From positions 1-31,279 of the IMG/VR virus record IMGVR_UViG_3300021375_000002: DNA of 31,279 nucleotides; one strand, 5' to 3'. The notes below the pieces were generated by a model. That model saw nothing but the letters and a program-made list of their open reading frames with translations, was not told the DNA's origin and ran no database searches. Below are positions 8,696-15,709 of the stretch, piece by piece. Made by a program: the position numbers and the translations under genes. Numbering within the stretch: the first letter of the stretch is position 1; each line of letters begins with the position of its first letter. Source of the DNA: a virus.

Positions 8696-9426
8696 TTATT
8701 TGAATTTACTTTTTATTTGTCTTGCTTCCAATTCATTTTTCTCTTTAGAGAAAGTTAGAAATGTTAAGCATTCATGCACATTTAATTTAGAGATATGTTC
8801 AAATTTTGTAATATCTCCGTTAGCGATTGCAAAGATGGAGTTGTACCATCCCCACTTTCTTGTGAAATTAGATACTCCGCTAAAATCTCCTCGTTCTTCT
8901 TGTCCAAAGAGTTGATCATAACTGTAGACAAGTCCTTCCCTAAACTGTAAAAAAAAACAATAGCTCCAAGCACTGCATCTAGAGGAAAGTCTTTTGCTTT
9001 CTCAAACTCCTCTGGTTGATACTCTTTAATGAAATATCTGTTTCCTCTCTTCATCTCCATTGGTCTGAAAAGAACATTTACAGCTCTATGCAAATTGTCA
9101 TTATCTCCAATGAAAGTATCCAAGTCAATATACTCTCCAAAAGTCATATCTTCTAGCGATGGAATAAATCCATATTCAACTCCATCTAATTTGAAACTAT
9201 TAATAAGCTGATGCTTCGTATCAAACATGTTGTTTATGATGTTGGATATTTCTGTGATATCAGTTGCCTTCATTCCTCGAACAGCTTCTCTTGGTACATT
9301 GCAAAAGATTTCAATTGCTTTTAATTGTAGCTCTGTTTCTGGAAGCTCACTCAATTTAGTGAACTCTTGATATTGTCCGAGAGTTATCTCATTCAATGAA
9401 GTTGGTATCGTAATTTTATAATTCAT
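8696..9426 (-). CDS. Tail assembly chaperone, -1 frameshift fusion (gpGT-like)
   Basis: Reading the first 159 codons in the zero frame and then shifting -1 on the heptamer T-TTT-TTT gives a 243-residue fusion. The added 84 residues start LQFREGLVYSYDQLFG, contain TRKWGWYNSIFAIANGD and end EARQIKSKFK, stopping at TAA 8698-8696, one base before the next gene. The -1 frame has no stop from the slip site to this TAA. Such tail chaperone frameshifts are known in many tailed phages; the W-G-W-Y...GDITKF pattern is one I associate with the chaperone extension of Bacteroidota phages. Fusion frequency cannot be judged from sequence. Confidence 0.75.
8782..9426 (-). CDS. Tail assembly chaperone, unshifted product (gpG-like)
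   Basis: The zero-frame product is 214 residues, starting MNYKITIPTSLNEITLGQYQ. It is a soluble, acidic, helical protein just after the terminase. The downstream -1 frame from the T9 run carries an 84-codon extension with the KWGWYNSIFAIANGDITKF signature, which identifies the pair as a gpG/gpGT-like chaperone set that binds the tape-measure protein and recruits tail tube subunits. The start at 9426 is preceded 12 bases upstream by the TTATATATTAAT element. Unshifted ribosomes add 55 residues after the slip site before stopping. Confidence 0.75.
   Translation of the reverse strand: MNYKITIPTSLNEITLGQYQEFTKLSELPETELQLKAIEIFCNVPREAVRGMKATDITEISNIINNMFDTKHQLINSFKLDGVEYGFIPSLEDMTFGEYIDLDTFIGDNDNLHRAVNVLFRPMEMKRGNRYFIKEYQPEEFEKAKDFPLDAVLGAIVFFYSLGKDLSTVMINSLDKKNEEILAEYLISQESGDGTTPSLQSLTEILQNLNISLN
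8949..8957 (-). promoter_or_regulatory. Programmed -1 ribosomal frameshift site (T9 run)
   Basis: On the minus strand a run of nine T follows the G of a GTT codon; codons are GTT TTT TTT TAC, so 8956-8950 form the slippery heptamer T TTT TTT of the X XXY YYZ type. After slipping, the next codon is TTA and the frame is open for 84 codons. A stimulatory structure downstream was not determined. Confidence 0.75.
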
Positions 9427-9438
9427 CTTAATGTTCTT

Positions 9439-9450
9439 ATTAATATATAA
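9439..9450 (-). promoter_or_regulatory. TTATATATTAAT element before tail chaperone gene
   Basis: Exact copy of the 12-mer also found at 174-185 and 29077-29088. Together with the two preceding bases (GT on the minus strand) it shares 14 bases with the copy at 29077. It is followed by 12 bases before the ATG at 9426 and preceded by A-rich tracts after the terminase stop codon. Confidence 0.4.
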
Positions 9451-9473
9451 ACGTTTTTAAATTATTTTAGAGC

Positions 9474-10637
9474 TTAATGCACTGCATATTTACCAAAGTT
9501 AGGTCTGCTTAATAATGAATAAGTCGCATACCGTACCGCATCAATGATATGGTTGTTTTTATCCACTGGTTTATTTGTTAGCTTTCCACTCCTATCCTCT
9601 AGCCATTTATAGTTCCTAAACTCCTGGATTGCATTCTCACTATCCTTTGTGATATGTATTTTAAATCTCTTTAATAAATCAATACCAGCATTTACTGAAT
9701 CTCTTCCTTTTAATGATGGTTGTATATTGTGTCCCATTCTACGGAGCTCATCAATAAGACGTGGCTCTGCTGAATCAAAAAAGATTGTATTCCTTCCAAC
9801 TCCCACTTGCTTAAAGTGATCACTTAAATCCTTTGTTGTCATCATTGTTCTATAAAGATGCTCTTCGATATATAGATTGTAGTCTTTCTTATATACAGAC
9901 ACTAAAGTGCTTGGGTCATTAGTATATCCAGCATCAGCTCCAAAGCTCACAAACTCTGCATCTTCTGGAATCTTATCAGCTTCATAATATTTAAAGATAG
10001 TTGCTTTGCTTACCCCTCTCATTCCCAGACCATAAATCTGCCAGTATTGTTCATCTGTTTCTTTTAATCGCTCAATCTCTTCAACGATGCTTTGCTCCAG
10101 GAATGGATTGTCTAGATATGTTGTTCTATAAAAGTCAGCATCATCTCTTGGAATAACCTTGTCATATATCCAGTGGTATTCATCAGATGGATTGTAATCA
10201 ATTATGATTTTCTCTTGAGTTCTGAATACTAACTGTTGCCAATCTTCATAGTCAAGCTCATTGGCTTCGTTAATAAACAGCACATCTCTTTTCCGACCTC
10301 TAATCTTCTGCGGTTGATCAACAGAAATAAATTCGATGAGGTTTCCATTTAGCTTGTATTCGCTATTTGATTTATTGTGATTCTCTTCTCTATATAAACC
10401 ATACTCTTTAAGGATAGTTAAGAAATCTCTCATGACAGTAGCTCTAACACTAGGGAAAGTCTTTCTGCAAATAGTGATTGTTCTACCCTTATCATTTAGG
10501 CAATAGTCAAAAACAAGGAAGAGCAAAACATTCCACGTCTTTCCGCTTCTTGTTCCACCCTCGTGAATAGCTATCTTTCCAGTGCTGTTCCTTAAGTGTC
10601 TATAAACTATGTTAGTCTGTATCCTTGATCTTGTCAA
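9474..10637 (-). CDS. terL: Terminase large subunit
   Basis: The 387-residue packaging motor has Walker A at residues 27-34 (GGTRSGKT), Walker B at 118-126 (DVLFINEAN, with the catalytic Glu) and a C-terminal RNase-H-like nuclease with Asp235 (FGADAGYTND), Asp288 (IFFDSAEP) and Asp366 (NHIIDAVRY). This is the complete ATPase-plus-nuclease layout that pumps DNA into the prohead and cuts it. It resembles the PBSX/Terminase_6-type group. The start overlaps the small subunit by 26 bases. The portal gene lies far away, past the tail and capsid genes, instead of next to it as in many phages. Confidence 0.96.
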   Translation of the reverse strand: MTRSRIQTNIVYRHLRNSTGKIAIHEGGTRSGKTWNVLLFLVFDYCLNDKGRTITICRKTFPSVRATVMRDFLTILKEYGLYREENHNKSNSEYKLNGNLIEFISVDQPQKIRGRKRDVLFINEANELDYEDWQQLVFRTQEKIIIDYNPSDEYHWIYDKVIPRDDADFYRTTYLDNPFLEQSIVEEIERLKETDEQYWQIYGLGMRGVSKATIFKYYEADKIPEDAEFVSFGADAGYTNDPSTLVSVYKKDYNLYIEEHLYRTMMTTKDLSDHFKQVGVGRNTIFFDSAEPRLIDELRRMGHNIQPSLKGRDSVNAGIDLLKRFKIHITKDSENAIQEFRNYKWLEDRSGKLTNKPVDKNNHIIDAVRYATYSLLSRPNFGKYAVH

Positions 10638-10968
10638 TTATTTCAATTTTAAAATCAGTTGGCATTCCATCAGCTCCAGTTATTTCTTGTCTTTCAACGT
10701 ATCCTCTTTTCTTTCCTTTGCTCTTTAAATAGAATATCATCTCTGCTGTCTTTCCATCCTTAATATTTTCAAACAGTTTGCTCTCCACAAAATCAAGAGC
10801 GATTTCCTGGATGTCATTTACTTTCTCTGCAAACTCTGGATCATCTTTCAACCATCCATAAAAGGTAGTTCTTCCAACTCCAACTTTCTTACATGCAGTC
10901 GTTACCACACCCAGAGATTTCTCTAAAGCTTCTATTATTGCTTTTTTATGTTGTTCAGTTTTGTTCAT
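10612..10968 (-). CDS. terS: Terminase small subunit
   Basis: The 118-residue protein has an N-terminal helix-turn-helix (ACKKVGVGRTTFYGWLKDDP, about residues 25-45) for binding the packaging site and a helical C-terminal oligomerisation region, as in small terminase subunits. It overlaps the large subunit gene by 26 bases. Directly upstream lies the tRNA-like element in the opposite orientation. The packaging site itself could not be located. Confidence 0.88.
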   Translation of the reverse strand: MNKTEQHKKAIIEALEKSLGVVTTACKKVGVGRTTFYGWLKDDPEFAEKVNDIQEIALDFVESKLFENIKDGKTAEMIFYLKSKGKKRGYVERQEITGADGMPTDFKIEIIDKIKDTD

Positions 10969-11038
10969 AACTTTATAAAATTGTGTCCTATTTTTTTGTA
11001 ACTTGGACTTAATAATTAGGTTTTCATTCTATTCCCAT

Positions 11039-11108
11039 GCGGTGGTAGTTTAAAAGTAAAATACTTGGCATCCAGTCAAGAGATGGCGTTCATATCGACC
11101 TCACCGCT
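11039..11108 (+). tRNA. Degenerate tRNA-like element (Gly-TCC or Trp-CCA; may be inactive)
   Basis: A 70-base cloverleaf can be drawn. Acceptor stem GCGGTGG pairs with TCACCGC (one G-U); D-arm GTTT/AAAT with a 7-base loop; anticodon stem CTTGG/TCAAG with loop CATCCAG; T-loop TTCATAT; discriminator T; no encoded CCA. Key positions deviate: the D-loop lacks the GG pair, position 33 is A not T, the variable region is three bases, and the T-stem has mismatches. A 7-base loop reads TCC (Gly); a 9-base loop would allow CCA (Trp) after a T. It is the only gene-like element on the plus strand and ends one base before the stop codon of the Mom-like gene. It may be a decayed tRNA or a tRNA mimic. Confidence 0.5.
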
Positions 11109-11774
11109 CTAAATTTCCCTTCTCTTTTGGAGGGTTATTTTTTCCCCCTTATACATACCAGCTCCTAGCTCATCAATCATTTTAAAGTCTAATATCTCTG
11201 GCACTATCTTACAGCTTTTATCTATTAAGAGAATGTATCTGTTTTGGAATCCTTCAAGAGCTTTAGCTCCATTGAAGTCATACTTGCTATCTCCACGCTT
11301 TGCTACTATCTCTCCATTTGCAAGTTGATATATAGTTCCGTTTTTATTTATTTGTGTTAGCTTGAATCCGCTGGCTCTGTATATTGTTCCATCTCCGCAC
11401 TGCGTTGCATCCGAGTAGCTTAATATCCATTTAATTTGCGGTGCATTCTTTTTGATCATGCGGATACTGATTGCTATACATCGGCTCTCTGAATACTTTG
11501 GGAGATAATCATCAAAAGCCATTCTATTAAGCTCCAGCATCTCATTCCATCTTTTGTTTATATCTGATTCTCCAGAATCCACTAAAGGAAGAACGTTTCT
11601 TTTATCCATTGGACTACCATAACTCATTACTCCATGCAGTTGATTATCCAGGAAGCATCCGAAGTGCAGACTGCTCATATTGACAACCTTTCCAGAATAG
11701 TGATGTTTCTTTACAAAAGCATTCGCTATCTTGGAGTTTATAACTTTAACGATTATTTCCTTTGCTCTACCCAT
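11109..11774 (-). CDS. Mom-like DNA modification protein (GNAT fold)
   Basis: The 221-residue protein resembles the phage Mu Mom family, which converts adenine in DNA to a carbamoylmethyl form that blocks many restriction enzymes. Visible family features are an N-terminal KKHHYSGK (23-29), an HFGCF...LHGVMSYGSP strand pair (38-55), the LELNRMAF segment (80-87), and the SYSDATQCGDGTIYRASGF block (119-137), the GNAT-like core. The start overlaps the upstream ParB-like gene by 22 bases, a pairing common in phages. In Mu, mom is tightly regulated because the modification is toxic; no regulator is evident here. The exact chemistry in this phage is unknown. Confidence 0.8.
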   Translation of the reverse strand: MGRAKEIIVKVINSKIANAFVKKHHYSGKVVNMSSLHFGCFLDNQLHGVMSYGSPMDKRNVLPLVDSGESDINKRWNEMLELNRMAFDDYLPKYSESRCIAISIRMIKKNAPQIKWILSYSDATQCGDGTIYRASGFKLTQINKNGTIYQLANGEIVAKRGDSKYDFNGAKALEGFQNRYILLIDKSCKIVPEILDFKMIDELGAGMYKGEKITLQKRREI

Positions 11775-12343
11775 TGGCTTACTAATAAATATAAGGCATT
11801 CCCATTTGAGTTCTCATTCCCAAATGTTTCAACGTATTTGAACTCTTCTGTTTGTCTTATTTCTTTGATTGCTTCTTTTATGAACTCCACTTGCTTATCT
11901 GCAAGAGTATAAGTCTGCTGTTGGAATGGCTCTTTCTCTCCATCTGGAAGCGAGAAAGCATCACTGGTTTCAATGTCATCCATATTTTGCCAGTTATCCA
12001 TACCCCAGTCCTCAAGCTCAACGGAGTTCCACTCATTAGCCAATAAATCCCAATCCCATTCTCCAAAGTTTACATTATCTTTTACGACAAACTCTCTTTC
12101 TTGCATTGGAGTAAGATTGTCAGCTTTCATGATCCAAACCTCTTTCAATCCAGCTTCCTTGCAAGCTCTTAATCTCATGTTGCCTCCAAGCACAACCATA
12201 TCATTGTTTACTACTATTGGGCGAAGCTTGAGCATCTCTGGAAACTCTTTGATGCTTTTAACAAGTTTATGATACTTTGTGTCCCTTATGATTCTAGGGT
12301 TTTCTGGATTCTTTATTACTTTTCTTATATCAATCAGTTCCAT
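11753..12343 (-). CDS. ParB-like N-terminal domain protein
   Basis: Encodes 196 residues. Residues about 1-95 are a ParB/sulfiredoxin-fold domain: NPENPR (12-17), a central strand, then MVVLGGNMRLRACKEAGL (49-66) with the G-N-x-R-x-x-A motif that binds nucleotide in this superfamily. The rest is acidic with Trp-rich segments and is not a known DNA-binding domain, so a plasmid-partition role is unlikely. Such phage proteins are frequently encoded next to Mom or DNA methylases, as here, suggesting a helper role in DNA modification or site marking. A TTATATATAAGT element precedes the ATG. Confidence 0.8.
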   Translation of the reverse strand: MELIDIRKVIKNPENPRIIRDTKYHKLVKSIKEFPEMLKLRPIVVNNDMVVLGGNMRLRACKEAGLKEVWIMKADNLTPMQEREFVVKDNVNFGEWDWDLLANEWNSVELEDWGMDNWQNMDDIETSDAFSLPDGEKEPFQQQTYTLADKQVEFIKEAIKEIRQTEEFKYVETFGNENSNGNALYLLVSQWVEQRK

Positions 12344-12355
12344 ACTTATATATAA
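12344..12355 (-). promoter_or_regulatory. TTATATATAAGT element before ParB/Mom genes
   Basis: TTATATATAAGT abuts the ATG at 12343 and shares the first nine bases with the TTATATATTAAT element, again behind an A-rich tract (AATAATAAGAAAAAAT). It could promote the ParB-like/Mom/terminase segment. Confidence 0.35.
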
Positions 12356-12366
12356 ATTTTTTCTTA

Positions 12367-12720
12367 TTATTTTAGTATCTCTTCAATCGCCTCTAGTTTT
12401 TCTGGAGATAAGCTTGATACTTTTTTAATTATGTTAATCTTTGAGTCATTCATCAAAGATTCATAAATCAATGGAAGTTGTTTATTATAAAAGCTATGGT
12501 CTGGATAAGTTTCGCATGAATAGATCACTGACCTATGCGTTGTTTTAAATCCATTCTTTGCATATTCTCTTACAATCTCTGTCCATCCCATATCCATAAC
12601 CTGTCGCATGAATACGTTTGCAACGCTTCTCATCTCAACAAGCTCTCTCTTTCTGCTTTGCTCAAATATATCAACTCCAGTTATTTCTCTGATTTGTTCT
12701 CCTATCTTTTGTAATTTCAT
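12367..12720 (-). CDS. DnaA domain IV-like DNA-binding protein
   Basis: The 117-residue protein matches the C-terminal DNA-binding domain of replication initiator DnaA: a basic SRKRELVEMRSVANVFMRQV helix (about 22-41) and THRSVIYS (61-68), the counterpart of the DnaA signature D-H-S-T-V. There is no AAA+ domain, so it cannot open origins alone. It could recruit or block host DnaA, or bind a phage origin. It lies between a methyltransferase and the ParB-like gene, with only 11 bases to the former. Confidence 0.7.
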   Translation of the reverse strand: MKLQKIGEQIREITGVDIFEQSRKRELVEMRSVANVFMRQVMDMGWTEIVREYAKNGFKTTHRSVIYSCETYPDHSFYNKQLPLIYESLMNDSKINIIKKVSSLSPEKLEAIEEILK

Positions 12721-12731
12721 TTTATTTATTT

Positions 12732-13385
12732 TTAAAATAATTCTATTTGTTTAATATCTTTCTTTTTTATGATTCCCATTGCTGTGTCAAGAATTGTCTT
12801 ACCAGCTTCATACTCTACAAGATTTCTTGCAATCTTTACTGTGCTTTGCTTTCCTTTATATTGTTTAAAATTATAATTGTGGAACTCGCAAAGCTTGTTC
12901 AATTCATCTGTACTATTACCAAAAACTGGTGGCTTTCTTTTACTTAATTCATTGGGAAGATTAAAGTTTGTCCAATAAAGATGTCTACCTCTTTTATGTG
13001 CTTGGATAAGTGGCTCATAATAAGGAACAACATTCTCAACAACATACTTTCCTTTAAATCTTGGATTCTCTCCTTTTGAAACTAACTCCAGTAATATGAT
13101 TTGTTGATAAAGTGACATATCTGGATACTGTGCTTTATATTTTGAGTTATACGCTCTGGCTCTGGAATGAGTTGGACAAGGTGGAGAGCTCCAGATGAAA
13201 TCAAAATCTTGATAATTGTCAAGAAGATATTGATGTGCATCCGCAACAATAACTTTATCGTTTGGAAATCTCTCTTGATATAGTCTTGCAAGTTCCTCAT
13301 CCCACTCCACTGCTGTTATTTCATGCTCATCTCCCCACTTATAGCGGTTACCTCCAAGACAAGCGTATAAGTTTAAAATTCTCAT
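12732..13385 (-). CDS. C5-cytosine DNA methyltransferase-like protein (first of two)
   Basis: The 217-residue protein has C5-cytosine methyltransferase motifs in order: SAM-binding motif I (LNLYACLGGNRYKW), a VEWDEELA motif II-like segment, IWSSPPCPTH with catalytic Cys70 in P-P-C, and VVENVV with motif VI E-N-V (117-119). At this length the target recognition region is very small compared with the 300-400 residues of stand-alone enzymes, so specificity may be relaxed or a partner may be needed. The start overlaps the DUF3310 gene by ATGA. It probably protects phage DNA from restriction. Confidence 0.85.
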   Translation of the reverse strand: MRILNLYACLGGNRYKWGDEHEITAVEWDEELARLYQERFPNDKVIVADAHQYLLDNYQDFDFIWSSPPCPTHSRARAYNSKYKAQYPDMSLYQQIILLELVSKGENPRFKGKYVVENVVPYYEPLIQAHKRGRHLYWTNFNLPNELSKRKPPVFGNSTDELNKLCEFHNYNFKQYKGKQSTVKIARNLVEYEAGKTILDTAMGIIKKKDIKQIELF

Positions 13386-13609
13386 TTGTTCTTTTCAATC
13401 CATTTCTGTTGCTCATCTCTTAAGAACTCAATCTCTCTCCTTAAATAGTCGGCAGCTTTCTCCAAATCTCTCAACTCGCTTTCTTTCTTACCAGCTCTGC
13501 ATACATACTTGATGATGTTGCCTCTATTGAAGTTAAGATTGTAATCCTTTATAAAGTCGATAACATCGTATCCTTTTCCGTTCTCGTAATGTAAATAAGT
13601 TGATCTCAT
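13382..13609 (-). CDS. DUF3310 (SaV-like) protein
   Basis: The 75-residue protein has the DUF3310 pattern HYENGKGYDVIDFIKDYNLN followed by FNRGNIIKYVCRAGKK and a helical Asp/Glu/Arg-rich C-terminus. Members are small phage proteins sometimes called nucleotide kinase-like, though no P-loop is present here and the biochemical role is unsettled. It is coupled on both sides by ATGA overlaps (13606-13609 and 13382-13385). Confidence 0.85.
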   Translation of the reverse strand: MRSTYLHYENGKGYDVIDFIKDYNLNFNRGNIIKYVCRAGKKESELRDLEKAADYLRREIEFLRDEQQKWIEKNK

Positions 13610-13776
13610 ATAATAGCGTTGTCAAGTTGTTGAATAAGGTGTCGTATTTCACTTCTCTCAAACTTTCCAGATATTTCTGCATTATAAGTTTTGAATGATA
13701 GCTGATACATATCTTTCTCCGTATCTCCTTTTTTCTCTTTCTTTCCTAAATAATCAATTTTTAAATTCAATTTCAT
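13606..13776 (-). CDS. Small protein of unknown function (56 aa)
   Basis: A 56-codon frame starting MKLNLKIDYLGKKEKKGDTE and ending QQLDNAII. It overlaps the end of the ParB-like gene by 23 bases and its TGA overlaps the ATG of the DUF3310 gene (ATGA), so it fits the continuous operon. It is basic and has no recognised domain. Confidence 0.65.
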   Translation of the reverse strand: MKLNLKIDYLGKKEKKGDTEKDMYQLSFKTYNAEISGKFERSEIRHLIQQLDNAII

Positions 13777-14539
13777 TTTTTTTAGTTTTTCTTAATTTAT
13801 TAAATTCCAAAAGCGTTGCATCCATTAAAGGTTTAAATCTTGATATTGATGTCGCTGCTGGATGTTCTATTTTTGCAAGCTTTCCATATTCTTTAAATAA
13901 GTAATCCATTGCTTCATAATCATTGAAAGCATAACTAAAACCTATTTTAATCATTTCTCTAACAGCATAAGCTTGTATATTATTCTTTCCGTATTTGTTT
14001 ACTAAATTAGATATTTTCCTCAAAAGATATAAGGAAAATTTTAAATCTTTTATTTTGCATTGTCCTTTTTTAAATTTAGATAAATCCCGTGAATTACCCG
14101 TAAAGAAAAGGTGCACAATATTACCAGCAGAAATAGTGTTTGAATTTTTTCTGTAATAATCATAAGCAATTTTATATTGATCATTCTCTTTAGCGAATGC
14201 TTTTAAATAATCGACAGTTGTCCAAGCTTTGTTTCCGTTGTTTAAGTTTATGATTGCATTAAGATGATCCCTCTGTTGTTTAGTATCCACCCAATCAACT
14301 ATATAAACTGGTACTGTTTTTTGTTTCAATAGCTTTGCACTCTCAACTCTGTGATGTCCTTCAATGATATCTCCATCCTTTGACACTACTATTGGCATCA
14401 TCCAGCCAAACTCATTCAGTTTATCTTTGAAGTTCTCTGAATGCTTTAAAAGTAAATCTCTGTTCACTTTAGCTCTTTTTAAATCTTTAATGTTGAAGAA
14501 AGGTTTAAATTCTCCTCTTTTAATCTCTGTTGTTTTCAT
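13754..14539 (-). CDS. ParB/Srx-fold protein with long C-terminal region
   Basis: Encodes 261 residues. The N-terminal about 100 residues are a ParB-like domain: a KDGDIIEGHHRVESAKLL segment (54-71) holds the nucleotide-binding G-H-H-R core, preceded by a FGWMMPIVV strand. The remaining 160 residues are helical and basic, with an ISAGNIVHLFF segment suggestive of helix-turn-helix binding. This differs from the shorter ParB-like protein at 11753-12343, so the phage carries two unlike members. Its place directly after the exonuclease gene hints at a nucleic-acid role; function is not known. Confidence 0.75.
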   Translation of the reverse strand: MKTTEIKRGEFKPFFNIKDLKRAKVNRDLLLKHSENFKDKLNEFGWMMPIVVSKDGDIIEGHHRVESAKLLKQKTVPVYIVDWVDTKQQRDHLNAIINLNNGNKAWTTVDYLKAFAKENDQYKIAYDYYRKNSNTISAGNIVHLFFTGNSRDLSKFKKGQCKIKDLKFSLYLLRKISNLVNKYGKNNIQAYAVREMIKIGFSYAFNDYEAMDYLFKEYGKLAKIEHPAATSISRFKPLMDATLLEFNKLRKTKKNEIEFKN

Positions 14540-14559
14540 GTTATTTATTTATTTATAGT

Positions 14560-15342
14560 TTATAATTGTCCAGTTAAGCAATAGTTATCAATATCAGCTC
14601 CATCAATAAAGAACTGTTCATATAATTTGAGAGCTTTATCTACTTTCTCTTCTCCTCTGTGGTAAAAGTTTTCAGAGCAGTTAAAGATACCGATGTCAAG
14701 GCTTCCCTTGTCAAGTACCAAGAAATAAAAGTCCTCATGATTTTTATTAAATAGATTGCAATAAAGATAACACTGCACATCGTAAGAATACTTCTGTGCT
14801 GAATAGTGAAAGTCCTTAACGCTTGAAGATGATGTCTTTAAATCTACAATCCTATTATCAGCTAGAACGTCTGCCTTACCTCTAAAGGGTAGTCCTTTAA
14901 TGTTATCAATTCCAGGAACTTCGAACTCTGCTTTTGTGATCAGTTCCTTTGCATGCTCATTCTTAAAGAAAGCATCCACTAAACGCTCTGCATCGCTTCT
15001 TTCTTTTGCAGTGAATACTCTTCCAAGCTCCAGCTTTGCCTCTTTGAATTTCTTTGTATTCTTGCTTTGCACTTCAATGAATGTCTGTGCTGCAAATACC
15101 TCTGGCTCTAATATAGCAGTGTGGAATAACCACCCATCTCGTAGTGCTTGTGATTCTCCACTCCCATATTCAAGTGAGTATTTATAAGTCTTTGGACTTG
15201 CAAGTATTTGTTTCAAGCTACTACTACTTAAGGCTAATTTGTTTAACTCTCCATAATAGAAAGAATCATCATCCATTCTCTTTAGCAGCTCTGCTCTGTC
15301 GTATTGCTTCCCATCCAGAAGCGTTATTTTATTCGAGGTCAT
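14560..15342 (-). CDS. RecE/exonuclease VIII-like PD-(D/E)XK exonuclease
   Basis: The 260-residue protein belongs by pattern to the phage exonucleases with a PD-(D/E)XK fold (DUF3799/ExoVIII type). Seen here: the N-terminal LSSSSLKQILASPKTYKYSL segment, then LRDGWLFHTAILEP, and the catalytic GKADVLADNRIVDLKTSS with Asp158 and Asp167-x-Lys169. I use the ATG at 15342 (MTSNKITLLDG) rather than an upstream in-frame start because it overlaps the preceding gene by only 14 bases and fits family starts. It likely resects double-stranded ends for the annealing protein at 20487-20894. Confidence 0.82.
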   Translation of the reverse strand: MTSNKITLLDGKQYDRAELLKRMDDDSFYYGELNKLALSSSSLKQILASPKTYKYSLEYGSGESQALRDGWLFHTAILEPEVFAAQTFIEVQSKNTKKFKEAKLELGRVFTAKERSDAERLVDAFFKNEHAKELITKAEFEVPGIDNIKGLPFRGKADVLADNRIVDLKTSSSSVKDFHYSAQKYSYDVQCYLYCNLFNKNHEDFYFLVLDKGSLDIGIFNCSENFYHRGEEKVDKALKLYEQFFIDGADIDNYCLTGQL

Positions 15343-15709
15343 AATCGTAGCAGTTTTTAGAGCAATAAGTATCCCCATCGGTTTCCTTGTCGCATGTTCT
15401 ACAATAAGTTGTTTCATCTGGCATATCAATGTAATGCATATCGTATTTTTTTAATTCTATTGTTATTGTTTCTATTTGTTGTTTAAGGTCTTGAATTTCT
15501 GTATTCTTTCTTGACCTCATCAAGTTATATCTTTTTGTTATAATATCCAACTCTGTCCTTAATGAATTGCTAAACATTCCAATCTCATTCATTGCTTTAA
15601 CGCAATTGCGAAGATCCTTGTTAAGTGGCTTTGCATCTTTCCACTCCATTATCTTGTCGGCTAACCAATTAAACCAAAGGTCGTAAGCTTGATGATTAAG
15701 TAAGTTCAT
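15329..15709 (-). CDS. Coiled-coil protein with C-terminal zinc-ribbon-like cysteines (126 aa)
   Basis: Encodes 126 residues. The middle (about 45-90) is a predicted coiled coil (RTELDIITKRYNLM onward); the C-terminus carries CRTCDKETDGDTYCSKNC, a CxxC...CxxxC array that could bind zinc, and an acidic end. It begins with a TAATG overlap to the membrane-protein gene. No family was recognised; it could be an adaptor or DNA/RNA-contact protein. Confidence 0.7.
   Translation of the reverse strand: MNLLNHQAYDLWFNWLADKIMEWKDAKPLNKDLRNCVKAMNEIGMFSNSLRTELDIITKRYNLMRSRKNTEIQDLKQQIETITIELKKYDMHYIDMPDETTYCRTCDKETDGDTYCSKNCYDYDLE

Noticed and set aside
8949-8957. Sequencing error at the T9 run splitting one gene into two
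   Set aside because: The -1 phase, the X XXY YYZ context and the chaperone-type extension fit a programmed frameshift better, though read evidence is needed.
667-15344. Many plus-strand reading frames of 60-122 codons (for example 3836-4204, 7395-7751, 14900-15187)
   Set aside because: All lie opposite well-supported minus-strand genes, have skewed composition and no recognisable domain; they are shadows of AT-rich coding sequence.
14560-15429. 289-residue version of the exonuclease
   Set aside because: The first 29 residues overlap the upstream gene deeply and lack similarity to the family start; the ATG at 15342 is preferred.
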